A stretch of 64,000 nucleotides of DNA, taken from positions 5,556,001-5,620,000 of the forward strand of contig OX387608.1 of NCBI GenBank assembly GCA_947568835.1. The letters are read 5' to 3'. The position numbers were made by a program, and so were the translations under genes. The notes under the pieces are model-generated. The model saw nothing but the letters and a program-made list of their open reading frames with translations, was not told the origin of the DNA and searched no databases. Position 1 is the stretch's first letter, and each line of letters begins with the position of its first letter. Origin of the DNA: Protonemura montana. Lineage: Eukaryota > Arthropoda > Insecta > Plecoptera > Nemouridae. Of the stretch, positions 34,884 through 64,000 are shown in pieces.

Positions 34884-36925
34884 ACTTAAAGCCGAGATCG
34901 CAAAATTGCTCCAAAAAATCTCCGAAAGGCTGCAAGTCTTTTCAGTTCATCGACTCACTGAATGGTGTTCGAATCTCTTGCCGGCAACTAAAACAGAAAA
35001 CCTGTCGGGTGTTACCTTGATTTACTCCCGGTACTCATTAGCAACACTGCACTTGTTATTATTACTTGTTACTGCGCTCTATTATTTCAGTAGTTGCCAA
35101 ACATGTCAGTCGTGATCTTTTGGACGGTACCGTTATTAACTAATCTTTTACCTGGACAAGAACGTAGGTATCCACATGCTCTTTGAAATCAAACTGGTCA
35201 TCATTAACGACTCCTTATTATTTACCAATTCCATATTTCCCTTGCACAAAATTGATATGTTAGATCTACTCTGACAGAAATGTATGGATGTTCAAATTGC
35301 TGACTCATTTGACTACTATTATCTATAAAGTATGCAAATTTATTTTCGGGGTGTTTTATTTTCGGCCGGTCGGATTGTCGGGTGGTTTTTTTGTCGGCCA
35401 GATCTGGAGCTGTGCCCAAACATCCATCCATCCAAAAAAGTATGATAGAAGTGTGTGTTGCAAAGAGACAACAAATAGAGTTTTTGTTTCATTGATCTAA
35501 AAAATGACATATTTTGGGCCCATTTGTGCTGCAAATTTGTTGAATTGCCTACAATCCTAAATGTGAACATTGTCGATCCTCAGTTCGCTGAGCAAGCCAG
35601 CTACTGATAAGAAAACTGGTTTATCAGAACGAGTTTCACTAAAATTACATGGAATATCACCTTCGCATCTTTTCTAAACCGTGTTTTATCTGTTTTATCT
35701 AACACAGCTCGGGATTTTAACTAGTCAACTGGATCGTTTTCAGTGTCCATGAGTGTACATGTTCGGCATGTTCTATCATTTTACAGGATTATTTAGTTGG
35801 GCAAGATCTTCTTTTGGTAGATATAGCCACATAATAGAACTCAAGTGACCAAAATATAATCATGTAAACAAGATTTTTTTTGTTAGTTTCAACCAATAGA
35901 TTTTTGTATTAGCAAATTCTATGTGTATGTTAAATTTATTTCTTTGCTTTTTGTCCACTTCGTTATTGGCTTATTTGAAGTTGTCACAGCACGATTGTAG
36001 CCTCATCAAGGGTACTTTAATGTCAGCCATGTTCAATCTGAATGCGCCGTTGATTTGGGTCCAGATCCTTGGGTCCAGATGGAGAATCTCACCATGATCT
36101 AAACATCTTTGATCTCACCTGTTGCACTTGACCTGCCTCATGGCCTGCTGGATCCTGTGCTCTTATTAGGTATTTGAAATTATTCGAAACAATGCTTACC
36201 ACATTCCGAATTCTGTTTTGTTATATATCGGTGATCCGGGCTTAGTTAGCCTCGATGGGGTTATTGACACAACCTTCCCTATCGTCGCAGCAGAAAGCTA
36301 TTCTTTGACATGATTTCAAATGCGTAGATTTCACCGAAGTCATGCGTAAGGACACACATATAATTTCCGCTACGTTGACAACGACGCTGTTTTGTCAGTT
36401 TTACCCGAAATGATTTCCGAATTGTTCACAAGATAAAAATCGTCGATGTTTACAGATCTCGCCGACAATCCTATTAATAAAACTCACCGACAACAAAACG
36501 CGACAGTATAGCTAGGCGTGGTTTTCTAATCTTCGGAAACCATAATCTACCGCTGCACAATGCTGCTCTATGCTTGCCAGCTGCAAGTATTTGTACTGCT
36601 ATTTAGCTGATAAATACTTTTTTAAAAATTACATTGTGACAAAGGTGGCTTGATTAAAGTCATCAAAAACGGTTAAAAATATTATCAGAGTTGACAATTC
36701 AGTTTCCAATCAGCACAGTTGACGTCAAGTTATTTTTCTATAAGTTAAAATTTATAAAAAAAAATATTTCCATATGTATTTAAGGATTATTTTTGAACAA
36801 AATGCGCGGATTCCACGTTTTCGACACCAGCGCTCGACGTCGTAAGCTGTCAAGCCAAGGACGGCTTTTGAAGGGTGGATTCATAGGTCGACATTGCTGT
36901 TTTGTTATTAATCATTCTCGTAATA
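34884..36925. other. Intergenic region before Su(z)12
   Basis: No gene seen. Presumably contains the Su(z)12 promoter in its last few hundred bases, but no clear TATA or initiator could be assigned. Confidence 0.5.
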
Positions 36926-44019
<7,094 letters not shown>

Positions 44020-46360
44020 CGGCGCAAAGTGGCAGCTTGGTCGAGAGCCAGGCGCCGACGAACATTTTAGCTTTGTTTGGTTCGTAGGTTTAGTCAAAGT
44101 CGCGGTGCAGATGTTGTTATGTCATATGAGTCGGAAACAGGTGGTTAGGTTGTAATTAAATCTGAGTAATTGAGAGTTGGGGCACAACTTAATGGAAACT
44201 TGAGAAAGAGATGGCAATGATCAGAATTTGAGGTTGAAACGCTTTGCCACTTGCTTTCAAGAGAATCAAAAGTGCTGTAACGTTGTTAGTTTAACGATGT
44301 TCCAGTAAGTTGCGCCCTCTCTCTCTTTTTCTTCCCACACTGAGCCTTTTGGCACTTGCATCAACTAGTATTATAAGTGGAGTTGCCACCAGAAAACGCT
44401 TTTAATCAAACCTCTACAAAGTAATAATTATGACTGAAAATATCGATACATTTTCGTCAATTGTTCAGGTTAGCATCAAGCTTAAACCAGTCTCAAATGC
44501 AAGTAATCTAAAAGAAATAACGAAATTAAATTTCTCAACTTTTAAAAAGTAAATGACTCCACCTAGTAGCAACTACAATTTTTCTCGCTATAGAAGGTGA
44601 TCAGCCGGTATTTTTCTTCACCACGGCTTAAGATTAGCGCTGGGACTCTGACGTAACCTGTAAACTCAAAGCTAGCGTTTAGCGCTGTGTGATTTCGTTC
44701 GTTCTCGTATCACTTGGGCTCTGATTTTTATTTTTATTACTTATTATTCGTCGCCATTGCTGCATGGTGAACCATGTTTGATGAACGTCTGCTAGATCTT
44801 TAATGTTTATTCACTTTTCTATTTATTTTCCTGTTGATGAAATCATGATGTCCGACTTCACTAACGTCGGTTAGATCTTGCTGAATCGGGGCTCGAAAGA
44901 GGTTTTTGAATTGACTCGCCTTTCACTGCTTAAAAGATTTGAAAGAAGAACCTTATATAAAGTAGACAGAAAAGATTGAAATATTTCTGAAATGGGTGGT
45001 GATTTAAGAAAGCACTTTTCTGTGAGAATTCTGTAAAATAATTTATTGTCTCAGTCCTTGCCTTTCTCTTTGGCCAAATTGTTGCTTAGTAAAATGAAGA
45101 ATAGGATCTTAACCCACGTTTTGGAGGTCACAATACGTAGTCCAATTTATATTTATTTTGTTTTTCGATGTCACCAAACATTCCAAATAAGAGATTTGCA
45201 TAATTTCAAATTCAAATCCAAATGAAACTACTACGCCGGGTAAAATCGCACCAAAACATAGTTTCAGAGGTATTTAAACGGCCATGAGCCGCGCAGTCAA
45301 GTAAAGCCTAAGCAACTCCAGTTTAGCCATCGAAACGTTTATAGAAGTGGTAATTTACGTCTTATTACTCGTCTATTTTCTACTCTCACCCAGTTTGTTG
45401 GGCATTTTAGGTTTATTTATGTGTTGATGTGTTCGTTCTTGATAAACTTGTGCTTCATATTGTGCATTTTTAGGCTACCTTGCAAGTTTGTAGGCTTATC
45501 ACGTTGTGTTTTATGAGAATAAACTTAGTTTACACATTTTCATTTGCTATTAATTTTTTTGTTTTTATAACTTATTTTTTTAAGCCAATATGCTGATTGG
45601 AAAAGTAGAGAGTACGTAACTTACCGAGCAGGAGTGGCAAACCGCGATAGTGGAAATTATTTGGTAACGTTTCGGCTGTTGCCGTTATCACTGGAGGGAA
45701 GGAAACTTACAGGAAATATATAAATATTTAGCCATGAAGGATGAGTTACCAACCAGTTTTCAAATATTATAATGGTACTTTTTCTGCTTTCTCCTTATTT
45801 TGGGTGTGAGCCCTTGATGAAAAAAAAAAATTGCTGTATAGATTTTCAGTATGGCTGTTGAGTCTGATTCTGGCTGGATTTTAGCTTTCTCAACTAGCTT
45901 CCAATAGAATCTACAGGAAGAATTGACCCCAATAACTCATCGTAATCATTTTCGTTGTGAAATGTGGGCATTTTTGGAATGCCCAGTACAGTTTTGTTTT
46001 TCAACTCTGACTTTTATTATCCGGTAAGCTTTTAGTAATGGAAGAATAGTAACAGTTGAAACTATTACCGAGCAACAAATCACTTTAGCAAAAACTATTT
46101 TTTTTCCACAGCTACAATCTTCAACTAAAATTGAAATTACTTAAGTTGTTACAGAAAAGCCTCTATACAAACTTGTTTTTTTTTTATAGAAACATACTTC
46201 TAACTGTGATGACAGAATATCTTTTAGCATCATTGCTGCATATTTCCATTTAAAAGTGACACTTTGGTTCTGAGGTAGGTAAGTGGATATGCTGCTCTAT
46301 GCTCATAAAACTTTCATGTAAATTAGCAGAGATCTTGAATGAATATTTGTCTTGGCAGCA
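44020..46360. other. Su(z)12 3' region and intergenic sequence
   Basis: ATTAAA at 44155-44160 may end Su(z)12. The rest is AT-rich with one foldback arm near 45595-45660. No exon with family similarity found. Confidence 0.5.
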
Positions 46361-47148
46361 ATGGATGTCGGTCGGGAATTAATTACAAGCCGTTCTGAAC
46401 AAGGTATCTCCGAGATCAGGAAAGAGGTAATACAGGATTAGTAATGCTATGATTTTAAGTGATTATTAAACATGTCTATCAAACATGAACAGAGAACCAT
46501 AAAATTGGTTGCTTTAACATGGCTATTCCATTAATTTAGCAATTGAAGAAATGTATTATTATTGCCACTGGGCAAAATTTGTATGTAGAAGGAGACAATC
46601 GGTACCTGGCGTACAACTGTACATTTCTTTTCTATCACCAGATAATGTTGGTTCATTCGGCTCCTGAAGTGACTCTCAAGTCGATCCTTAAGCCGCCAGG
46701 AAGCAATGGACAAATCGAGGCGACTGAATCGGGCCCGCCCACTGAAAGGAAGGCTAAAGTTCAGTGGCAGCCGCAGGTGGAAGTAATATACTACGCCGGA
46801 GACTCAGTAGTCGGAATTGCCAAAGAGGATCTTTCTGAGGAGGTGAGGTACAATTGATGTTCATTTGACAAAAAAAAGACAAGTATGTTCCTTTGTTTTT
46901 TTGACTTTATGATCCTATTTTGAATTGAGAAATATCTCCAAGATACCTCCTAGTAGTATAGAATAAGGATAGGGTAAGGAAGGATAGGACCTATCCATCC
47001 AAACCTAATGACTTAAATTTTAAATTGTTTTGAATAGATCGATCAGCTTGCGCGTAAAGCAGCGTACGCTCGTGCCAACACCCGAATTCAGCCAAGTGTA
47101 GAGCTATCTCCATTTCTCGAGGAAAAAACACTGGCATACAACGGTTAG
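46361..47148 (+). CDS. Small protein with SILK-like and RVxF-like PP1 docking motifs (125 aa, three exons)
   Basis: I do not recognise this gene. Exons 46361-46426, 46642-46842 and 47038-47148 join in phase 0 at GTAATA and GTGAGG donors and AG acceptors, giving a continuous 125-residue protein starting MDVGRELITS. Residues 36-39 read SILK and residues 61-64 read KVQW. In protein phosphatase 1 regulators a [GS]IL[RK] motif N-terminal to an [RK]VxF/W motif is a known pair of docking sites, so a PP1-binding role is a reasonable inference only. There is no signal peptide or membrane segment, and the C-terminal third is helical-looking (DQLARKAAYARANTRI). AATAAA at 47164-47169 is 16 nt past the stop, which supports a real 3' end. 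It sits between Su(z)12 and E(z) on the same strand, with 640 bp to the E(z) ATG. Translation could alternatively start at the Met in exon 2. Confidence 0.7.
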
Positions 47149-47163
47149 CGTGCGACTTTTCCA

Positions 47164-47169
47164 AATAAA
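47164..47169 (+). terminator. Polyadenylation signal of the small PP1-motif gene
   Basis: AATAAA 16 nt after the TAG stop, in sense orientation. The 3' UTR would be very short. Confidence 0.6.
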
Positions 47170-47788
47170 ATGTTCCGAGAACCTGTTTTCTGTAACAATG
47201 TACTTTCATCAAAATTAAAAAAAGGACCCTTGAAAACAGCCTGCATTTTACAAGTGAATGTTTATGACTATCACGCAAGTGATAAAACGTGCAAATATAC
47301 ATGCATGACTTATTATTATGGTGACTGCGATAAAATCTAACCGTGTAATTAGGCTTACAGCGCTTAGCGCTGCGAGTAGTTATTTCGTGCTGTAATTTGA
47401 ACTTTGGGCCGAACTTCATTGGCAGCACTGCAGGTTTGCGCGCGATTTTCGCTATTCACATCATCGAGGAGGTTGGCAACCTGTTCGCAACTGCGTTTCA
47501 ACGCTCCGTTCGAGGACAGTGCGGCGTGCATTTTTAGAGAAGGTTTCTGCGAATGTTGCTATATACTTCGTTATCTAGTTGTTATTACTAGTATATTCGT
47601 TTATTAAAGTGTGCAATTATGGAGCAGTGGTGTTTGATTTATGTATTCATGTGAAATATTCATGAAAACAGCCGATGCTAGCCGCCCGAAGTCCTAGTGC
47701 TTAGTAGAGTTTTGTAATGGGCAGGCCCGGTATAACGCTGTAGACTTTCCCTTTCGCAAAAATAACAAACAATTTACATTCCTTCATA
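47170..47788 (+). promoter_or_regulatory. Short upstream region of E(z)
   Basis: Only about 620 bp separate the polyadenylation signal of the small upstream gene from the E(z) ATG, so the E(z) promoter and 5' UTR should fall here unless there is a distant non-coding exon. It includes a GC-richer patch at about 47440-47550. No TATA box is evident. Confidence 0.4.
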
Positions 47789-58406
<10,618 letters not shown>

Positions 58407-59500
58407 TATTTATTTTCAATCGATACCTGAGAGTTTCCGTTACATTAACGTGTCCTTTTAGGACACGGTTAGTTTTAATTTTGTGTCATTATTATTTAAT
58501 TTTACTTACTTAGTCATAAAAATGAGTCATCAGATAGTACATTTTGCAAGCATTTTGATAATGAGATGTGTCAACTGCATTTATACAAGCCTTTACTAAG
58601 TTAAAATGCGGTTGTTTGCATCACCTTATTTAATCTCCAACTGTTTGTACTTTTTACTTTATACCCACCATACATATTTCTTACAGTGAAAAATGTTACA
58701 TTTAACTTGTTTCAATCTGTCTTCGAAATAAAGTACCAACTTGCCACCAATTAATTTTGTATCTACCCTTGGCAGTTAAAAATAACTGTGGTCCTCTAGT
58801 TTTATTGCTAGTCAACCAACTGTAGTACTTGCTTCATGAGAAGACATCTAAGGTAATATCTACTATTGACTTTCTTGGTAATATTTTTTAGTTTGTTATT
58901 GCAGAAATAAACTTTAATTGCTAATGGGTGGTGGATGTGATTGGAGTTCATATGACCAACAGTAGAATGTAGTATGTGCCAAAGTTTATACAGTTGACCT
59001 CTCTTGCTTGAGATGTAAGGGTGTTCTCAAGTACACTTTAGAATCTCATTGATCCTGCCCCAAGTAACCAGCCAATGTTCCCTAAACACTTGTTATCTCC
59101 ATACATTTCCCTGACTCCCATTCCAACAAGCAGTCCTCGATTTCTTTTGGCATTCTGTGATAAAAAGTATAGGTTATATCTGCAATGCTTGCTTTGTATG
59201 TCATCAAGACCAAAGTGATGGAACAATATGAAGATCCCACTTTTTTGACAGGATTAGCTTATGCAAATTAAAGGTGACTGTGACAGCAAGTGGATTTGAC
59301 AGGTAGTACTTGCCTTTTTTTTTTTTTTTTGCTAGTTCTCTATAAATTTTCAAGTGTCAAAAATTAAATCAAACAAAATATGTAGACCAAAAATGTATAT
59401 TTAGACATGTAATCAAGCCCAAATCTTAAATAATTACAAAATTTTAGTGTCTGTATCAAAGCTTATTTGTTTTCCAACTATTTGAAAGCCAAAATCCACG
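58407..59500. other. E(z) 3' UTR and intergenic sequence
   Basis: AT-rich; holds the AATAAA at 58727 and a poly-T run near 59317-59331. No gene is seen. It should contain the promoter of the coiled-coil gene. Confidence 0.5.
58727..58732 (+). terminator. Polyadenylation signal of E(z)
   Basis: AATAAA about 320 nt downstream of the E(z) stop, in sense orientation and before the next gene. It is the best candidate for the E(z) 3' end. Confidence 0.5.
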
Positions 59501-62500
59501 ATGAGTTCGTTTGTAAGCCGAGGCATAAAGGTGTTCGCGAAAGACGACGGGTTTCTATTGACAAGAAAACGCAGCGAAGGCCGCATGAAACGGTATGAGT
59601 CTGCTCACGACCTGCGTGCCTGGTGCTTAAGCGATGAGGAGAAACGAAGATACTTGATTGAACTCATGCAGAGGTCATCTGGCAGTGTAAGTTAATTGAA
59701 ATAAAGGAATCTTATTCTATATTCCGTGAGTTTTATTCGTAGGTTCAAAGTGGTTTAAAGTATTACTTAACCGCTTCTGGCTACAAGTGCTAATTTGCCA
59801 ATTTATTGCAAGAGATGAGCTCTTGATTGGTTTAATTTAATATTTTTGTGTGAATCAAACCGCTTTCCCGGTGCTTTCCAGTTCATTGTGTCAATCATTA
59901 ATTCGCAGGAGGGGGCTTATGGTAAGTACATTCCAGTGCCGACATTGATCAGCTTAATGATGGCTTTGAAGGACGTGCAGATAGAAGATTTGGAAAAAAC
60001 CCTTGCTGCATATCGCAACCTGAACCTGACAGACGAACAGCGTGCACAACTCAACAAGCAGGTGGGCTGTTAATAATTGCAATAGACTTTTACAGAAACT
60101 TGCATGCTATAGAGCAGGGTACGATAAGAAAATAAGTACGTTTGGTAGCTATTCATGCATGTAAGGTATTTATTTTCTCTACGGTATTATTCATACTCGA
60201 AGAACTCCAGGCAAGAAAAGAATCCACTTCAACATAGATAATTATTTTTACTTGGTTAATTTCTCTCATTGCTTGAAAGCTGAAGCAACTTGTAGCGTTT
60301 GTTAGAAAATTGTCTACAGTGTTGTCTTACAGGTACTTACTTTTATACAATACTTTTTATAAGCGCATGGGCAGCAAAGAAAGAGTACTGTTACCATAAG
60401 ATCGTTTAAAATGTTAGCATGGTATGTAAATTTAGGAATGTTATCATTTTTAGTGGTAAAAAAGTAAGATTTTATTTACTTTCAGCTGGGCCAGTCAGGG
60501 GACAAAAACCTGAAGGGGAAAGACTCTACCACTGTGGTAAGTGTGCTTGAACATATACCAATGCCTCGCACGTATTGATTTAAAGCTTGGCTGCGATAGG
60601 AAGGCCTAAATTAGGATTGCAGAATTCTTTGATAAAGTCTGTGTAGAAAGCATAGCTCATCAGGTAAACAACAGGTTTGATTATATTATATCAGTTGAAG
60701 TTAGGGAAATTAGGTTTTGTAAAATGTGGTCCTGATTGGTAAAGTTGTGAAGACATTTTATTTTCAACAATTCTATATACTAATTTTTGCAACGAGTTTT
60801 TCTATTGATTTTTATTGATCGATTTTGTGGATCTATTGACATTTAAATCAACAACTTGCTATAAATTAATAGGTTGCTATCAATAATGTAACAATATCGC
60901 AAGATCGATTCTATTATTCATATACGACTTAGAATAAAAACAACTTTTGACCTACCATACTGCAGTATCTGGAATAGGAACTTGCAAGCAAAAGATGTTC
61001 TTTTAAAGTCATATTAATTACAAAAAAGAGCTGCAGCTGAAAGAATCTATACAGACCAAAGAAATTGATTAAAAATTTGAAATTAACAAAATTTAGAACA
61101 AAAAGCTCATGATTTGAGATCTAAATTCCTTTGGTCGACCTCCCTAGCGTGTGTGTGTGATTTAGCTGTTTCGTCGGAAGGAGAGGATCTGTCGCTGCGC
61201 CCTGCCGATGGAGAAGCAGGAGCTGATGACACGAATCGGGGAGCTGCAAGACGAACTCGAGCGTCGAGACAAGGAGGCTAAGCGACAGAGTGAGTGGAAC
61301 GCCAGCCCATTGAAAGGTCCCGCGTGGCTTTTTGTCTCGGAATCGAGAAGGACGAAAAGACGGTTTATTGCTCACAAACTTGAGCCTAAACTTGTTATTG
61401 ATACATATAGACAACAAACTTGCATTAACTTGGATTAACGAGGTACGTACATGTACAGTTCTGCTTTACTTTCAGCTACAGTTTCTCTAAATTGTTGGTA
61501 ATGGTAGAGAAGTCTCATCGACTCTAATAGGTTGCCAAAAGGCTGCGTATTCGTTGTGGTATAGTAGGAAAGAAAGAGGGAACACATCTTACCTGGAGGA
61601 GAAAATTGGCATTGCGTGGTGCTCTTGCAGTCAAGAAATGTCTAGAAATTCCAAGAATTGTGTTGTTTCGGCAAAATTCTTGGTATTCTTGGAAATCCTA
61701 GAAATGTCTTAACAAGTGCACTGTACGACGCCAATTTTCTTCTCCGGTAAGTTGCGCTGCTGCCTCTTTCTATCGTGCTTCACCACACCATTCTATATTT
61801 TTCCAAACAATAACCTACAGAAATAACTTTCCATGATCATTTATATTTTGCAAATGAAAACACCTGCAGTCATGAAGTTGGTAACATAGATATAAAATTA
61901 TTTAGTAAAGTGAAAGCAAATTTACGATTAGAGCCAACGATTATATTAATGCCCTTCCACCTTGATTGAGACCGTAAGCACGTTGACAAAGAACGCTTGT
62001 TGTGTCCGTTGGCACGCGAAGTGAGCTGCCTGGAGAAATGCATCTCAAAGGAAAAGCGTCGTGTGGAGAAAGTGAAGCAGAGCCTGGCTAACGAACGGCG
62101 CTTATCAGAGCTCGACTCGACCACGTCCAGTTGCGCGGAACGCACAGACAACGCACTGTGAGTTACCCGCTTAGTGTAGCAACTGCTCATTTGATAATTT
62201 GCATTTGATTATGTAATCCAGTTGATTTGTTATGTGCCAAACGGCTGGGATAACGAGTATGTTTTATTATTATCAAAACTATAACCGTCTCAAAAATTGA
62301 TGCCCAAACGGGGACACGAACCCCGATCTCCACCTATCGCGGGTGTTGCTCTAAACCATTGAGCTACTTGAACACTGGCTTTCTGAAACGATTTTAGTGT
62401 ATTAATGAGAATGACAGTTCTCCAAAGAGTAGAACCATAAGCCTGCGATTACTCACAGTCACTCTGATTCTAGTGACGCTATACCACGTCACAACCTGTC

Positions 62501-63943
62501 AACCTCGAATAACTCCAATTTGACGTTGGATTCGTTGCTGTATTAGGATGAAATCTTATTTAAATTGCAAAAGCGGATAACAATAAAATACCCCGCGCAT
62601 TGCAAGCGTTTGCAATTTTAATAAGATTTCATCCTAACGAGTATGTTGATTGGGAAAGTAAGGGGAGAGTACAGAATTTACCGAGCTAGAGTGGCAGGTC
62701 GCGATAGTGAAGATTGAGAAGGGACTCACCTCCAGTGATGAAGGCAACAGCTGAAACGTTAAACAAAGAATCTCTATTATCTCGACCGGCACCTCCAGCT
62801 CGTTAAGTTCCTTACTCTCCCCTACATTCCCAATCAACATACTCGAATATACAATCCACAATCTTATGGAGACAAAGTCAGGTCATTGAAAGACTGTTTA
62901 CTCTAAAAAAAAAAATACCGGTACGGTATGTGAAATCTGACTTAAAATGCAAACGTCTGCAATGCGCTGGTATTTTATTATTAGGAACTCTAATACCCTC
63001 TAAAAGTTGGGCATACATTTTTGAGAGGGTAGTTTCTAAATGTTTTCACCCTGTGAATGGGTTCTTATCACTGTAAGATTGCAGAAAGTTGGTGGTTTTT
63101 TTAAGTTTTTGGTTTTGAGCATTAACCATTTAGCAAAGGATGGAAGCATTTTTTAATTTTTTATAACTGAATAATATGTTTATGTTCTTTTAGAAAATAG
63201 AGGAGTTATTATTATTATTATTGTTGGAAACAAAATAGGCCTATAATTTTCTAATTTTACTCCTATTTTTTGTATATGAATGAATAAAGAGATGTAAAAA
63301 AAAACACATATATAGTTGCTTATCTCTGTGCACCTAACGTCTTCAGGCGGCAGGTGGAAGCTGACCAGTCGACGATCTGCGCTCTTGAATGCAAGCTGTC
63401 AGACCTGCAGGCGGCCAACCGCGAGCTGCAGTCGCTGCTTGACGTGGAGAAACGCAAGCCAAGCTGCGACCCCAAGCAGTTGGGAGCCATGGAGGTAGAC
63501 ATTATTTAAAGCCACTATAATCACGGATCACGAGCCTAGTTCAGGCATCCTAAATGCATCTAACTAAAATAATCAAGGTCAATCATTAAAAAACTAACTT
63601 AATATGTAATTTTGAAACTATGACCCTGAACAATTGGCATTTTTACTTCCTATTCAATTATGTGTGTGGAAAAAATTCCAATTTTCGCAATTCTTGCGTT
63701 GGTTTTTTTTGCAGCTAAGGTAAGATAAAGTAAACATGAGTCTTAGAACTTTAAGCAAAACAGGTTTGTTTTGAAAGGCGGTTCCACGTTTCAGGAGATG
63801 CGTGACAAGATGGAGGCTGCTCAGAGTAGCGAGGCCGCGATGCGGGCAAAACTGTCGTCGTTGGAGACGTTCCTACGTCGTAGCAGCAACTCATTCAGCC
63901 GGGCGTCTGCCTGCACTGGACCTGCCTGTGTACAGCAGCGCAG
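59501..63943 (+). CDS. Unrecognised coiled-coil protein, N-terminal seven exons (runs off the right edge)
   Basis: I do not recognise this family. Exons 59501-59686, 59909-60061, 60486-60536, 61166-61289, 61971-62157, 63347-63494 and 63795-63943 join with matching phases (0, 0, 0, 1, 2, 0) and the last ends at a GTACGG donor, so the gene continues beyond the window. About 332 residues are visible. The first 113 form a probable helical domain (SAHDLRAWCLSDEEKRRYL; PVPTLISLMMALKDVQIEDL). From about residue 145 on the sequence becomes heptad-like and charged (KQELMTRIGELQDELERRDK; VSCLEKCISKEKRRVEKVKQ; LECKLSDLQAANRELQSLL), consistent with a long coiled coil. A Ser-rich stretch and Cys residues begin near 310. 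No catalytic motif, signal peptide or membrane segment is seen. A cytoskeletal, centrosomal or scaffold protein would fit, but this is a guess. It starts 1.1 kb after E(z) on the same strand. Confidence 0.82.
61556..61787. mobile_element. Foldback MITE
   Basis: The left arm (GAGGAGAAAATTGGCATTGC ... TCAAGAAATGTCTAGAAATT) and reversed right arm (GGAGAAGAAAATTGGCGTCG) pair over about 100 bp with a very short loop around 61675. A one-armed relative is at 39471-39576. It lies in an intron of the coiled-coil gene. Confidence 0.65.
62264..62634 (-). mobile_element. Full-length tRNA-like SINE with 13-bp target-site duplication
   Basis: TAACGAGTATGTT occurs at 62251-62263 and again at 62635-62647, flanking a 371-bp element. 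In sense it runs from GGATGAAATCTTATTAAAAT through the tRNA-like body to a TAA-rich tail. This sets the family's true boundaries and fits target-primed insertion by LINE machinery. It is inserted near the left end of a foldback element. Confidence 0.75.
62638..62845. mobile_element. Foldback MITE interrupted by a SINE
   Basis: GAGTATGTTGATTGGGAA at 62639 reappears reversed at about 62844, with further pairing (GGGGAGAGTA ... ACCGAGCTAGAG) to about 50 bp. A relative with one recognisable arm is at about 45595-45660. It lies in an intron of the coiled-coil gene. Confidence 0.55.
62930..63040. repeat. Decayed tRNA-like SINE fragment
   Basis: GCAAACGTCTGCAATGCGCT and an inverted pair TACCCTCTAAAAGTTGGGCA / ACATTTTTGAGAGGGTAG are the outer parts of the family without the tRNA body. 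Confidence 0.5.
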
Positions 63944-64000
63944 GTACGGAGAGACATTGCCCTGGACAGGGATATCTTTCATGAGCTGTATTACCAAGGC

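Overview
This is an animal nuclear genome window: AT-rich, intron-dense and full of short non-autonomous repeats. The real genes are split into many exons of 50-450 bp with canonical GT/AG junctions. I rebuilt the exons by hand from reading-frame phase and family homology. The E(z) and Su(z)12 proteins read closest to the arthropod forms, and a NACHT-ankyrin gene of a type I associate with arthropod genomes is present. I therefore suggest an arthropod (hexapod or crustacean grade), but I cannot name the species.

Layout. (1) 1-10.8 kb, minus strand: the 5' part of a SoxE gene, with a start exon holding the dimerisation motif and an exon holding the first half of the HMG box; the rest lies off the left edge. 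(2) 10.8-17.0 kb: intergenic region between two divergent SoxE genes. (3) 17.0-27.2 kb, plus strand: a complete second SoxE gene of five exons and 333 residues. (4) 29.4-34.9 kb, minus strand: a NACHT-ankyrin gene broken by frameshifts and an internal deletion. (5) 36.9-44.0 kb, plus strand: Su(z)12, 12 exons, 652 residues. (6) 46.4-47.1 kb, plus strand: a small three-exon gene of 125 residues with SILK-like and RVxF-like protein phosphatase 1 docking motifs. (7) 47.8-58.4 kb, plus strand: E(z), the H3K27 methyltransferase, 758 residues, or 770 with a candidate 36-nt microexon. (8) 59.5 kb to the right edge, plus strand: the N-terminal seven exons of an unrecognised coiled-coil protein.

Su(z)12 and E(z), two core subunits of Polycomb Repressive Complex 2, lie in the same orientation with only one small gene between them. 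The two SoxE genes form a head-to-head pair. Repeats include a tRNA-like SINE, a 5S-rRNA-related composite element, foldback MITEs (one with an amplified 92-bp core), a transposon remnant in a large E(z) intron, and two minisatellites inside Su(z)12 introns. Coordinates are counted by hand and could be off by a base or two. No database search was possible.
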